NCBI GenBank assembly: GCA_963778845.1
Contig: CAVZVW010000009.1
Location: 868,001 to 932,000, forward strand
Reading direction: 5' to 3'
Source: CAVZVW01 sp963778845
GTDB lineage: Bacteria > Actinomycetota > Actinomycetes > Actinomycetales > Kineosporiaceae
DNA: 64,000 nt
The notes beneath the pieces were generated by a model. The model worked only from the letters and a program-made list of their open reading frames with translations. It searched no databases and was not told the origin of the DNA. Made by a program: the position numbers and the translations under genes. Shown piece after piece: positions 17,084 through 26,021 of this stretch. Each line of letters begins with the position of its first letter. The first letter of the stretch is position 1.

Positions 17084-18648
17084 GTGAGCCTCGACTGCTG
17101 CTGCTGGTGCTGCTGCTCCACGACCCCGGAGTCATCCGGAGCCAGGTCCGGCCCGGCCATGCCGAGGGTCGGGCGCGGCGCCGCCCGGGTGGCTGCGGCC
17201 TGCTCGGCCTCGGAGCGGGCGTCGGAGAGCACCCAGGTGTCCTTGGAACCGCCGCCCTGGCTGCTGTTGACCACGAGCTGACCCTCGGGGAGGGCGACCC
17301 GGGTGAGACCGCCGGGCAGCACCCACACCTGGTCGCCGTCGTTGACGGCGAAGGGCCGAAGGTCGACGTGCCTCGGCCGCAGTCCCTCCTCGACCAGCGT
17401 CGGCACGGTGCTGAGCATCACCACGGGTTGGGCGACCCAGCCGCGCGGGTTGGCCACGAGCTGCGCGCGCAGCTGGTCCAGCTCGGCGCGGGTGGCCCGG
17501 TTGCCGATCACGATGCCCTTGCCGCCGGCGCCGTCCACCGGCTTGCACACGAGCTCGTCCAGCCGGTCCAGCGCCTCGGCAAGGTCGTCGGGCTCCGAGA
17601 GGCGGTACGTGCGCACGTTGGCCAGGATCGGCTCCTCGCCGAGGTAGAACCGCACGAGGTCGGGAACGTAGCTGTAGACGAGCTTGTCGTCGGCGACCCC
17701 GTTGCCGATCGCGTTCGCGATCGTCACGTGCCCGGCACGCGCGACGTTGACCAGTCCGGGGCACCCCAGGTGGGAGTCGTGGCGGAACTGCACGGGGTCG
17801 ATGAAGTCGTCATCTACTCGGCGGTAGATGACGTCGACCTGCCTTTCGCCCTCGGTCGTACGCATCCGCACGCGCCCGCCGGAGCAGACCAGGTCGCGGC
17901 CCTCGACGAGCTCGACCCCCATGGTGCGGGCGAGCAAGGTGTGCTCGTAGTAGGCGCTGTTGTAGATGCCCGGGGTGAGCACGACCACCGTCGGGTCGCC
18001 GACCCCTTCCGGGGCCGCTGCCCGCAGGGCCGCGAGCAGGCGGTGCGGGTAGTCGGCTACGGGTCGGATGCGATGGGTGGCGAATGCCTCCGGGAACACC
18101 TGCATCATCGCCTGTCGGTTGGCCACGACGTAGCTGACCCCGGACGGCACCCGGACGTTGTCCTCGAGCACGCGGAAGCGGCCGACCTCGTCGCGGACCA
18201 GGTCGATGCCGGCGACGTGGATGCGGACGCCGTTGTGGGGCTGGATTCCCGACGCCACCCGCTCGAAGGTCGTGGACGACGCGACCATCCGCCAGGGGAT
18301 CACCCCGGCCCGCACCGCCTCGCGCCTGCCGTAGATGTCGGCCAGGAAGGCCTCGAGGGTTCGTACCCGCTGGATGACGCCGGCCTCGACCTCGGCCCAC
18401 TCCTGCGCCGAGACCACGCGAGGCACGACGTCGATCGGGAACGGCCGCTCCTCACCGGCGTAGTCGAACGTGACGCCCTGGTCGAGGTAGGAGCGGGCGA
18501 GCGCGTCCGCTCTGGCCGCCAGCTCGCCACCGCTCTGCGCGGCCAGGGTGGTGTGGACGGCGCGGTACGGGCGGCGGGGCGTCCCCTGGTCGGCGAACAT
18601 CTCGTCCCAGGCGGGGCCGAGTGCGTAGCCGTCGAAGAGGTCCGCCAT
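17077..18648 (-). CDS. Circularly permuted ATP-grasp protein (DUF404/DUF407)
   Basis: Member of the circularly permuted ATP-grasp family, thought to be amide-bond ligases. It has 523 residues. Typical stretches are AWDEMFADQGTPRRPYRAVHTTL, EERPFPIDVVPRVVSAQEW, EDNVRVPSGVSYVVANRQAM, the glycine-rich KPVDGAGGKGIVIGNRA and a C-terminal GGGSKDTWVLSD. The tail is odd: a Gln/His-rich VVEQQHQQQQSRLTC. First gene of the operon with alpha-E and transglutaminase genes. No ribosome-binding site; a TACCGT box 6 nt before the ATG suggests a leaderless mRNA. Substrate unknown. Confidence 0.93.
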   Translation of the reverse strand: MADLFDGYALGPAWDEMFADQGTPRRPYRAVHTTLAAQSGGELAARADALARSYLDQGVTFDYAGEERPFPIDVVPRVVSAQEWAEVEAGVIQRVRTLEAFLADIYGRREAVRAGVIPWRMVASSTTFERVASGIQPHNGVRIHVAGIDLVRDEVGRFRVLEDNVRVPSGVSYVVANRQAMMQVFPEAFATHRIRPVADYPHRLLAALRAAAPEGVGDPTVVVLTPGIYNSAYYEHTLLARTMGVELVEGRDLVCSGGRVRMRTTEGERQVDVIYRRVDDDFIDPVQFRHDSHLGCPGLVNVARAGHVTIANAIGNGVADDKLVYSYVPDLVRFYLGEEPILANVRTYRLSEPDDLAEALDRLDELVCKPVDGAGGKGIVIGNRATRAELDQLRAQLVANPRGWVAQPVVMLSTVPTLVEEGLRPRHVDLRPFAVNDGDQVWVLPGGLTRVALPEGQLVVNSSQGGGSKDTWVLSDARSEAEQAAATRAAPRPTLGMAGPDLAPDDSGVVEQQHQQQQSRLTC

Positions 18649-18983
18649 GGCCGAACGGTAGTGCCCGGCAGGTGACGGCCGTGTTTCGGATGGCCTTGGC
18701 CGAGCCGAAGCAGGCCCCCATCTCGCATGGCGTCCTCTGGCGCGTGGTCGTCGTAGCGAGGCCCCAGGAGGCGCAGCTTCATGCCAGAGGTCCAGCCGTG
18801 GGGCGTACGGACGGCGGGCGCTCGCGTGGGACGGCGCGTCGAGGCTGATACTCTGATCTGCCGGTGCGCGCCCAGGTCGTGCGCGTGCCAGGCCCGTCCG
18901 CCACCCGGCGTCCCCACAGCCGGCGGTCCCGGTCGGGTCGCCGCCCTCAACCGACCCGTCCGAACCTTCCGGAGAGACCTCAC
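18649..18983. other. Divergent intergenic region between the ATP-grasp operon and rpsT
   Basis: About 335 bp without a convincing gene. The left end carries the -10 box of the ATP-grasp operon (18655-18660). The right end holds the rpsT leader with a GGAGAG ribosome-binding site. Short open frames here lack family resemblance and I reject them. Confidence 0.6.
18655..18660 (-). promoter_or_regulatory. -10 box, leaderless promoter of the ATP-grasp operon
   Basis: TACCGT on the minus strand, followed by exactly 6 nt and then the ATG at 18648. No ribosome-binding site is present. Confidence 0.6.
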
Positions 18984-19250
18984 GTGGCGAACATCAAGTC
19001 CCAGATCAAGCGAAACGCGACCAACGAGAAGGCCCGACTGCGCAACAAGGCCGTCAAGTCGGAGCTGAAGACCGTGGTGCGTTCCTTCCGCGTGGCCGCT
19101 GCGGCCGGTGATCCGGAGGCCGCCGAGCGCGCCCTCCAGGTCGCCTCGAGAAAGCTGGACAAGGCTGCGAGCAAGGGCGTCATCCACAAGAACCAGGCCG
19201 CCAACCGCAAGTCGGCGATGGCCCGCAAGGCCACGACGCTCTCGGCCTGA
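18984..19250 (+). CDS. rpsT: 30S ribosomal protein S20
   Basis: Small-subunit ribosomal protein of 88 residues that binds 16S rRNA. The sequence starts VANIKSQIKRNATNEKARLR and ends NQAANRKSAMARKATTLSA, diagnostic for S20. GTG start, with GGAGAG about 8 nt upstream. It is the only plus-strand gene in this part and converges on holA. Confidence 0.97.
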   Translation: MANIKSQIKRNATNEKARLRNKAVKSELKTVVRSFRVAAAAGDPEAAERALQVASRKLDKAASKGVIHKNQAANRKSAMARKATTLSA

Positions 19251-19261
19251 CCTCGGCCACC

Positions 19262-19277
19262 GCGCCGTCGACGGCGC
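19262..19277. terminator. GC-rich palindrome after rpsT
   Basis: Perfect 16-bp palindrome GCGCCGTCGACGGCGC, 11 nt after the rpsT stop, without a T-run. A terminator role is plausible from position, though a loopless palindrome is a weak hairpin. Confidence 0.35.
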
Positions 19278-19354
19278 CGTCCCCGTCCCCGGGGTCGGTG
19301 CCGTTGTCATGTACGCCAGGCAACGCGCGACCGGCTGTTCAGCGCCTTCCCACC

Positions 19355-19434
19355 GTCACGACCCTGCGCCGTCACGACGGCGAGACCCTGCGCCGTCACG
19401 ACCCTGCGCCGTCAGCGGACCCTGCGCCGTCACG
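19355..19434. repeat. Degenerate tandem repeats at the end of holA
   Basis: Four copies of a GACCCTGCGCCGTCA unit (starting 19360, 19384, 19400, 19418). The holA stop codon lies inside the array, so the repeats encode its last residues. Confidence 0.85.
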
Positions 19435-20451
19435 CGAGCCGGGCGGGCGACCGGTCCGGCCGCCGACGGCCAGCACGAGCCGCTCGACGGCGTACACCGG
19501 GTCGCGTCCGCCACCCTTGACGGCCGTGTCCGCCTCGGCGACCGACACGATCGCACGGGCCAGCCCAGCCTCGGTCCACCCGCCCAGCTCACGGCGAGCG
19601 CGGTCGATCTGCCAGGGTGCCAACGCGAGCTCCTTGGCCAGGTCAGCCGACCGTCCACGACCGGCCACGGACACCTTGGCCATCGCCCGCAGCTTGGAGG
19701 CGATCGCCGCCACCAGCGGTACCGGGTCGGCCCCCGTCGCCAGCGCATGGCGCAGCAGGCCCAGCGCTTGGTCGGCCCGGCCTGCGACGGCGGCATCGGC
19801 GACCCGGAACCCGGTGACCTCGACCCGGCCGCCGAAGTAGCGTTCCACGACGTCGGGCTCGATGCGGCCCTGGTCCGCCACGGGGTCGGCGTCGTCGACG
19901 AGCTGCGCACACGCGGACGCGAGCTCGCGCAGATCGCTGCCCACGGCGTCCACCAGCGCCCGGACAGCGGCCGGGGAGGCGCGCCGTCCCGCCCGCCGGA
20001 ACTCCGCGGCGGCGAAGTCCACCTTGTCCTCGTCACGGGTGATCTGGTCGCAGGGTGACTCGAGGGCACCAAGGTTGCGCGCGGCGTCCAGCAGCGCCTT
20101 GGCCCGCTGCCCGCCCGCGTGCCGCAGCACGAGACTCACCTCCGGGTCGGGGTGCTTGAGGTAGGCGAGCGCATCCGCCACGAAGGGCTCACTGGCCGCC
20201 TCCACCCCGCTGGCCACCACGACCACCCCGCCCCCGAAGAGCGAAGGGCTCGTGAGGACGGCGAGCGCGCCGGGGTCGTAGGCCGCGGCGTCCACCGTCT
20301 CCACCCGGGACTGCGGGTCGCCGCTGCGCGCGGAGGCGACGACAGCGGCGACGGCCCGGTCGGCCAGCAGGTCCTCGGCACCGGTGACGAGGACGACGGG
20401 GGCGGCAGTGAGCTCAGTGGGAGCGACAAGGTTGCGCACGGTCGGCGGCAC
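19396..20451 (-). CDS. holA: DNA polymerase III subunit delta
   Basis: Clamp-loader delta subunit that opens the beta sliding clamp. 351 residues. Typical features are VVLVTGAEDLLADRAVAAVV, the SLFGGGVVVVASGVE strand, CDQITRDEDKVDFAAAEF, and the C-terminal helical domain with LALAPWQIDRARREL and DPVYAVERLVLAV. The GTG at 20451 is chosen by length; it has only a weak GAGG. The C-terminus ends in a Gly/Ala/Ser/Asp run derived from a 16-bp tandem repeat. holA is usually next to comEC, but here the cox locus separates them. Confidence 0.93.
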   Translation of the reverse strand: MPPTVRNLVAPTELTAAPVVLVTGAEDLLADRAVAAVVASARSGDPQSRVETVDAAAYDPGALAVLTSPSLFGGGVVVVASGVEAASEPFVADALAYLKHPDPEVSLVLRHAGGQRAKALLDAARNLGALESPCDQITRDEDKVDFAAAEFRRAGRRASPAAVRALVDAVGSDLRELASACAQLVDDADPVADQGRIEPDVVERYFGGRVEVTGFRVADAAVAGRADQALGLLRHALATGADPVPLVAAIASKLRAMAKVSVAGRGRSADLAKELALAPWQIDRARRELGGWTEAGLARAIVSVAEADTAVKGGGRDPVYAVERLVLAVGGRTGRPPGSRDGAGSADGAGS

Positions 20452-20623
20452 GGCCTCACTGTGCCACGCCCCGGCGACACCACCGTGACCAGCGGGACCG
20501 ATGGCCGCCCAAGGGTGCCGACTGCGGAGGACCACGCCAACACCCGTCTGGCGCAGCGTGCCACCGCGCCAAACAGGTTGGCACTGTGTGCCGCCGCGCC
20601 AAATGAGGGCCGGCAGGCGCGGG

Positions 20624-21187
20624 TCAGGCGGGCGTCTTGCGGCCCCCGAAGAGACGCCTGACCCAGCTCAGCAGGCTGTGCAGGAACAGCGAGATACCGT
20701 GAACCTCTCCGGCAGTGATCTGCTGGGCCTCCTCGACCGTCGTCGCGGCGAGCTTGCCCTCGACGCAGGCGACGAACTCACTGATGAGGCGGTTCGACAT
20801 CTCCGCGATCAGCCCCGAGCGGCCGAACTGCGCGGCGGCGCCCGACAGCACGACGTCGGCGTCGATGGTCACCTTCGTCGACTGCCCGTCCGGGACCAAG
20901 GCATACACGACCTTGACCTGACCGCGGCTGCCGCCACGGCGGTCCGTGCCCTTGCCGTCGATCGTCCCGACATGGGTGGCCGCATCGACCACCACGTGCG
21001 CCTGCCCGTCGAAGGTCGCGTTCATCGGGCCGAGCTTCACGGCCACCTTGCCGGTGTAGGTGTCGTTGCCGTCGTCGGAGAGCAGCTCCGCGCCCGGCAG
21101 GCACTTGGCCACCTCGGGCACGTCCTGGAAGAAGTCCCAGACGGTCTGAACCGGCCGGCTGACGGTCAGCTCGTGCGTGATCTTCAC
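20624..21187 (-). CDS. coxG: CoxG-like SRPBCC family protein (CO dehydrogenase subunit G)
   Basis: SRPBCC-fold protein of 187 residues, similar to CoxG, which helps anchor aerobic CO dehydrogenase to the membrane. Typical start: VKITHELTVSRPVQTVWDFF, then DVPEVAKCLPGAELL and a beta-rich core. After the SRPBCC domain comes an amphipathic to hydrophobic tail HGISLFLHSLLSWVRRLFGG, a likely membrane anchor. GTG start with GGAGA 5 nt upstream. Last gene of the cox operon, 19 nt after the XdhC-YHS gene. Confidence 0.88.
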   Translation of the reverse strand: MKITHELTVSRPVQTVWDFFQDVPEVAKCLPGAELLSDDGNDTYTGKVAVKLGPMNATFDGQAHVVVDAATHVGTIDGKGTDRRGGSRGQVKVVYALVPDGQSTKVTIDADVVLSGAAAQFGRSGLIAEMSNRLISEFVACVEGKLAATTVEEAQQITAGEVHGISLFLHSLLSWVRRLFGGRKTPA

Positions 21188-21206
21188 GGGTCTCCTCGTG
21201 GGCGAG

Positions 21207-22094
21207 TCACTGGCGCGGGAAGGCGCCTGGATCCGCATCGTAGGCGCGCTTGCAGCCCGCGGCGCAGAAGTACACCACGCCGTCGGCGACCTCGCTCCGG
21301 AAACGGGCCGTCGCGACGTCCACCGTCATCCCGCAGACCGGGTCAAGCGCCTGGTCCGGCACGCTCACGGCCACCGGGGGCGCCGACGACGGCATGGCCC
21401 GCAACGCCACCAGCTCCGCCAGGATCGCCACCGCGATCTCCTGGTGCGCCGTCGCCCCCAGGTCGAGCCCCGCCGGCGCACGCAGCCGGGCGACGTCGGC
21501 GTCACCGACCCCCTGCTCGCGCAGCCACACGAGGACGCCGGCCGCGCGTTTGGACGAGGTGACCAACCCGACGTAGGCGGCAGGTGTGGCAAGGGCGGCC
21601 TGCACGGCGGGCTCGTCGTAGTGGCCCTGGGTGGCCACGACCACAGCCGAGCGCGGCCCCACGCCGGACAGGTCGAGGGAGACGTCGTCCAGCACGTGCG
21701 CGGTCCAGCCGATCGCCGTGGCGAGCGTCGCCAGGGTCTGGACGGCGGGCGAGCGGCCCACGACCCAGACGTCCGGGGCCGGCAGCACCGGTTCCACGAA
21801 CACCTCCATCGCCCCTTCGCTCGCGCAGGCCATCGAGACCGTCACCACCCCTGGCCGCGCATCGCTCTCGCCGAGCACGAGCAGGCGCGGCGCACCGTCC
21901 TGCAGCGCCTCGAGGGCGTGCCGGACGACGGTGGGCTCAGCGCACGCCCCGCCCAGCCACCCCTCGACGCGACCATCGGGATGGATGACCGCCTTCGAGC
22001 CCCCCTTGCCGGACGACGGCCCGCGGCGCCACGTGACCGTCGCCACCGCGAACGGGTCACCCGACGCCGCGAGCGCGGCGATCCGGTCGAACAT
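21207..22094 (-). CDS. XdhC/CoxI family protein with C-terminal YHS domain
   Basis: Maturation-type protein for molybdenum hydroxylases. 295 residues. The N-terminal XdhC/CoxI part (VTWRRGPSSGKGGSKAVIHPDG, EGWLGGACAEPTVV) is followed by the Rossmann-like XdhC C-terminal domain (PDVWVVGRSPAVQTLATLA, SAVVVATQGHYDEPAV, GLVTSSKRA). A YHS metal-binding domain is fused at the end (DPVCGMTVDVATARF, YFCAAGCKRAYDADPGAF). The ATG shares one base with the coxL stop, so coupling is tight. Its job is probably inserting or sulfurating the Mo cofactor of CoxL; the YHS part is an unusual addition whose role is unknown. Confidence 0.88.
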   Translation of the reverse strand: MFDRIAALAASGDPFAVATVTWRRGPSSGKGGSKAVIHPDGRVEGWLGGACAEPTVVRHALEALQDGAPRLLVLGESDARPGVVTVSMACASEGAMEVFVEPVLPAPDVWVVGRSPAVQTLATLATAIGWTAHVLDDVSLDLSGVGPRSAVVVATQGHYDEPAVQAALATPAAYVGLVTSSKRAAGVLVWLREQGVGDADVARLRAPAGLDLGATAHQEIAVAILAELVALRAMPSSAPPVAVSVPDQALDPVCGMTVDVATARFRSEVADGVVYFCAAGCKRAYDADPGAFPRQ

Positions 22095-24475
22095 CAGTGC
22101 GTGGCCTCGCCGTGCACGGCCTCCCAGACCCGGTGCGGCAGCACCGGCATGTCCAGGTTGGTGACGCCCTTGTCCCACAGCGCGTCGACGACCGCGTTCA
22201 CGTACGCCGCGGGCGAGCCCACCGTGGCCGACTCCCCGACGCCCTTCGCCCCGATCGGGTGGTGCGGCGAGGGCGTCACGGTGGCGCCCAGCTTGAACTT
22301 CGGCGTCTCCCAGGCCGTGGGCACCAGGTAGTCCATGAAGTTCGACCCGATGCAGTTGCCGTCGTCGTCGAAGGTGATCCACTGCATGTTCGCCTTCGCG
22401 AAGCCCTCGGTGAGGCCGCCGGTGATCTGACCCTCGACGATCATCGGGTTGATCCGCACGCCGCAGTCGTCCACCGCGACCATCTCGAGGACCTTCCAGG
22501 TGCCGTCGCCCGTGTCGACCTCGACCACGACCACGTAGGACCCGAAGGGGTAGGTCATGTTCGGTGGGTCGTAGTAGGTGACGCCCTCCAGCCCCGCTTC
22601 CATCCCTTCGGGGTGGTTCGTGTAGGCGGCGAACGCGATCTCCTGGATCGTCACCGACTTGTCGGTGCCACGCACGCTGAAGCGGCCGGGCTCCCACTCC
22701 AGGTCGTCCTCGGCCACCTCCAGCAGGTGCGCCGCGAGCTTCTGGGCCTTGGCCCGCAGCTTGCGCGACACCATGGCGGTGGCTGCACCACCGACCGGCG
22801 TGGACCGGGAGGCGTAGGTGCCCAGACCGTAGGGCGTGTTGTCGGTGTCGCCCTCCATCACCTTGATGTCGGCCGACGGGATGCCGAGCTCCTCCGCCAC
22901 GATCTGCGCGAACGTCGTCTCGTGGCCCTGGCCCTGGGACTGCACGCCCAGCTTGAGGATCGCCTTGCCCGTGGGGTGCACGCGGAGCTCGGCGGAGTCG
23001 AACATCTTGATCCCGACGATGTCGTAGTCACGGCTGTTGCCGGCGCCGACGACCTCGGTGAAGGAGGCGATGCCGATGCCGATCCTCTTGGTCGTCTCCC
23101 CGCGGTCGGCGGCGGCGTTCTGCTCGGCCCGCCGGGCCCGCCAGGCGTCGTAGCCGGCGAGCTCCTTGGCCTGCGTGAGCGCCGTGTGGTAGTCGCCGGA
23201 GTCGTAGACGAAGCCGGTGGCCGACAGGTAGGGGAACTGCTCGGGCTTGATGAAGTTGAGCATCCGGAAGTCGGTCGGGTCGACGCCGATCTCGTGGGCG
23301 GCCTTGTCCACCAGCCGCTCGATGAGGAAGCTCGCCTCCGTGACGCGGAACGAGCACCGGTAGGCCACCCCGCCCGGGGCCTTGTTCGTGTAGGCGCCCT
23401 TCGCCGTGACGTGCGCGGCGCCGAAGTCGTAGGAGCCGGTGCAGATGTGGAACAGCCCGGCCCGGAACTTCGACGGCTGGGCGTCGGCGAAGAAGGCCCC
23501 CTGGTCGGACAGGATGCCGGCGCGCATCCCGATGATCCGGTTCTCCGCGTCGATCGCGAGCTCGCCGTGCATGTGGTAGTCGCGGGCGAACCCGGTGGAG
23601 ATGAGGTTCTCGTAGCGTGTCTCCACCCACTTCACCGGCTTGCCGATCACGAGGGAGGCCGCGGTCGCGACGACGTAGCCGGGGTAGATCGGCACCTTGT
23701 TGCCGAACCCCCCGCCGATGTCGCAGGTGATGATCCGGATCTTCTCCTCCGGCAGGCCCGCGACGAGGGCGAAGAGTGTCCGATGGGCGTGCGGCGCCTG
23801 GCTGGTCAGGTAGATCGTGGCCTGGCCGGTCACCGGGTTGACGTCGGCCACGGCACCGCAGGTCTCCAGCGGGGCGGGGTGCGATCGCGGGTAGTGGGTG
23901 TCCAGGCTCACCACGCGGGCCGCACGGGCGAAGGCCTCGTCGGTGAGTGCCTTGTCGCCGGCCTCCCAGGTGTAGACGACGTTGTCGGTCTGGCCCTCCT
24001 TCTCGTCACGGATGAGGACGGCGCCGGGGGCCAGAGCCTGCTGCGGCGAGGTGATCGCCGGCAGGTCGTCGTACTCGACCACGATCTTGTCGAGGGCGTC
24101 CCTGGCCGTGTACGGGTCGCTGGCGATGACCGCCGCGACCTCCTGGCCCTGGTAGCGCACCTTGTCGGTGGCGAGCACGGCCTGTGTGTCCCCGGACAGG
24201 GTGGGCATCCAGGCGAGGTTGTAGCCCTTGAGCATCTCGCCGGTGACGACGGCGACCACGCCATCCATCGCCTGGGCCTGGCTGGCGTCGATGGACACCA
24301 GTCGGGCGTGCGCGACCGGCGACCGCAGGATCGCCATGTGGAGCATGCCCGGGAGCACGACGTCGTCCAGGTAGCGTCCGGCGCCCTGGATGAAACGGTC
24401 GTCCTCCTTGCGGCGGACCGAGTGGCCGACCCCGCCGATCGCGGCAGACGTCCGTGGCTCGTTGAGGATGGTCAT
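22094..24475 (-). CDS. coxL: Aerobic carbon monoxide dehydrogenase large subunit, form I
   Basis: Mo/Cu-binding catalytic subunit that oxidises CO to CO2. 793 residues from the ATG at 24475, which has AAGGAG upstream; the frame opens 16 codons earlier at a GTG without support. The active-site loop reads AYRCSFR (371-377). This is the form I signature, and Cys374 matches the copper-binding cysteine of the Oligotropha enzyme; form II enzymes have AYRGAGR. Other cofactor motifs are GGGFGNK (254-260) and KGVGE with the active-site Glu748. Third gene of coxM-coxS-coxL, the canonical order. Confidence 0.96.
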   Translation of the reverse strand: MTILNEPRTSAAIGGVGHSVRRKEDDRFIQGAGRYLDDVVLPGMLHMAILRSPVAHARLVSIDASQAQAMDGVVAVVTGEMLKGYNLAWMPTLSGDTQAVLATDKVRYQGQEVAAVIASDPYTARDALDKIVVEYDDLPAITSPQQALAPGAVLIRDEKEGQTDNVVYTWEAGDKALTDEAFARAARVVSLDTHYPRSHPAPLETCGAVADVNPVTGQATIYLTSQAPHAHRTLFALVAGLPEEKIRIITCDIGGGFGNKVPIYPGYVVATAASLVIGKPVKWVETRYENLISTGFARDYHMHGELAIDAENRIIGMRAGILSDQGAFFADAQPSKFRAGLFHICTGSYDFGAAHVTAKGAYTNKAPGGVAYRCSFRVTEASFLIERLVDKAAHEIGVDPTDFRMLNFIKPEQFPYLSATGFVYDSGDYHTALTQAKELAGYDAWRARRAEQNAAADRGETTKRIGIGIASFTEVVGAGNSRDYDIVGIKMFDSAELRVHPTGKAILKLGVQSQGQGHETTFAQIVAEELGIPSADIKVMEGDTDNTPYGLGTYASRSTPVGGAATAMVSRKLRAKAQKLAAHLLEVAEDDLEWEPGRFSVRGTDKSVTIQEIAFAAYTNHPEGMEAGLEGVTYYDPPNMTYPFGSYVVVVEVDTGDGTWKVLEMVAVDDCGVRINPMIVEGQITGGLTEGFAKANMQWITFDDDGNCIGSNFMDYLVPTAWETPKFKLGATVTPSPHHPIGAKGVGESATVGSPAAYVNAVVDALWDKGVTNLDMPVLPHRVWEAVHGEATH

Positions 24476-24491
24476 CGTCTTGGGCTCCTTC

Positions 24492-25022
24492 TCACTCACC
24501 GACGCCGGCTGGGGTGGCGTCACTGGCGGCCTCGGCCGCGGCAGCGACCTCCTCGCCGGCGGCCTGGATCTGCTCCCCGGCCGCCTGGATCGCCTTGACG
24601 ATGTTCATGTACCCGGTGCAGCGGCACAGGTTGCCCGAGATCGCCCACCGCACGTCGTCGTCGCTCGGGGCCGGGTTGTCCTCCAGCAGCGCTGAGCCGA
24701 CCATCATCATCCCCGGGGTGCAGAAGCCGCACTGCAGGCCGTGGTGCTCCTTGAACGCGACCTGGATCGGGTGCAGCCCGTCGGCGTTCTTCAGCCCCTC
24801 GACCGTCCGTACGTCGCGGCCGTCGGCCTGCACCGCGAACACGGTGCACGACTTGACCGGGCGCCCGTCGAGCCGGACGGTGCACACCCCGCACGACGTG
24901 GTGTCGCACCCGATGTGCGTGCCGGTCAGCAGCAGGTGCGTGCGCAGGAAGTCCGCCAGGAGCACGCGGGGCTCGACGTCGCGGGTGTAGGCCGTGCCGT
25001 TGACGGTCACTGTGATCTTCAT
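24492..25022 (-). CDS. coxS: Aerobic carbon monoxide dehydrogenase small subunit (2Fe-2S)
   Basis: Iron-sulfur subunit that passes electrons from the Mo centre to the flavoprotein. 176 residues. Cys39, Cys44, Cys47 and Cys59 form the plant-type [2Fe-2S] site (GCDTTSCGVC). Cys98, Cys101, Cys133 and Cys135 form the second (CGFC, CRC). The ATG at 25022 has GGGGAG five bases upstream and starts 2 nt after the coxM stop. The C-terminus has an extra Ala/Glu-rich tail with a repeated IQAAGEQIQAAGEE. Confidence 0.95.
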   Translation of the reverse strand: MKITVTVNGTAYTRDVEPRVLLADFLRTHLLLTGTHIGCDTTSCGVCTVRLDGRPVKSCTVFAVQADGRDVRTVEGLKNADGLHPIQVAFKEHHGLQCGFCTPGMMMVGSALLEDNPAPSDDDVRWAISGNLCRCTGYMNIVKAIQAAGEQIQAAGEEVAAAAEAASDATPAGVGE

Positions 25023-25024
25023 GG

Positions 25025-25903
25025 TCACTCCCCAGCCGTGGCGGTGGCGAGCGCGACGGCGAAGCCGCGCTTGACGTACTCGGCGACGACGGCCCGCTTG
25101 TAGGCCGCAGGCCCGCGGACGTCGCTCTCGGGCTCGCAGACGCGCGCGGCGACGTCAGCGGCCTCGGCGAACAAGGCGGGGCCTGCCTGCCGGCCGACCA
25201 TGAGCCGTTCGGCCTCGACCACCTTGAGGTTCTTGCTGCTGACCGCGGTCAGCGCCAGCCCCGCCTGCGTGACGACGCCGGCGTCGTCGATGACGAGATG
25301 GGTGGCCACCCCGACCGTCGCATAGTCGCCGATCTTGCGTTCGAGCTTGAGGTAGGTGCCCCCGGCCCGACCCGTCTGCTTGGGCACGCGGACCTCGGTG
25401 ACCATCTCCCCGGGCCGCAGGGCGTTGGTGAAGAAGTCGACGACGAAGTCGGCGTGCGGGATGAGCCGCTCACCGCCCTCCGACGACCGGGCCACGACGG
25501 TCGCCCCGACGGCGAGCAGCACCGAGTTCCAGTCCCCCTCGGGGTCGCAGTGGGCCACGGAGCCGCACAGCGTCCCGCGGTTGCGCACGACGGGGTCGGC
25601 CACCCACGGGGCCGCCGCCGCCATGGTGTGGTTGCCCCTCGTGACGGCCTGGGAGGCTGCTACGTCGGCGTGCCTGGCGAGGGCGCCGATCGCGATGTGC
25701 CCGTTGACCTCGCGGATGAAGGCGAGGTCGTCGAGGGCGTTGATGTCGACCAGGTGGCCCGGCGATGCAAGCCGCAGCTTCATCATCGGGATCAGGCTCT
25801 GACCACCGGCAAGGACGCGCCCCTCGTCGCCGACCTGCGTCAGGATCCCCAGGGCCTCGTCCAGGCTTCTGGGGGCGGAGTACTCGAACGATGCGGGTAA
25901 CAC
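25025..25903 (-). CDS. coxM: Aerobic carbon monoxide dehydrogenase medium subunit (FAD)
   Basis: FAD-binding subunit of CO dehydrogenase. 292 residues. The FAD motifs are LAGGQSLIPMM (31-41) and RNRGTLCGSVAHCDPEGDW (107-125); the latter has Leu-Cys where Ile-Gly is usual. The C-terminal CO_deh_flav domain follows. GTG start with a perfect AGGAGGT about 7 nt upstream. First structural gene of the cox operon, with 243 bp upstream holding a candidate operator and then the two-component genes on the same strand. Confidence 0.94.
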   Translation of the reverse strand: MLPASFEYSAPRSLDEALGILTQVGDEGRVLAGGQSLIPMMKLRLASPGHLVDINALDDLAFIREVNGHIAIGALARHADVAASQAVTRGNHTMAAAAPWVADPVVRNRGTLCGSVAHCDPEGDWNSVLLAVGATVVARSSEGGERLIPHADFVVDFFTNALRPGEMVTEVRVPKQTGRAGGTYLKLERKIGDYATVGVATHLVIDDAGVVTQAGLALTAVSSKNLKVVEAERLMVGRQAGPALFAEAADVAARVCEPESDVRGPAAYKRAVVAEYVKRGFAVALATATAGE

Positions 25904-26021
25904 CTATTGGACCTCCTCGTCGAGATCGCTGCGGGCAGACCTGGCCGGCGCCCGCCGGGGCATTGAGCGCACCGTACGTGGCGTGCCTGACACCCGTCGC
26001 CGCGAAACAGGGCCACATCGG

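Noticed and set aside
15291..17135. A 614-residue transglutaminase fusion
   Set aside because: The upstream half is antisense-like shadow of the alpha-E frame. The GTG at 16160 with AGGAGG and GTGA coupling is the real start.
22094..24475. Form II CO dehydrogenase or xanthine dehydrogenase
   Set aside because: The loop is AYRCSFR, not AYRGAGR, and gene order is M-S-L, both marking form I.
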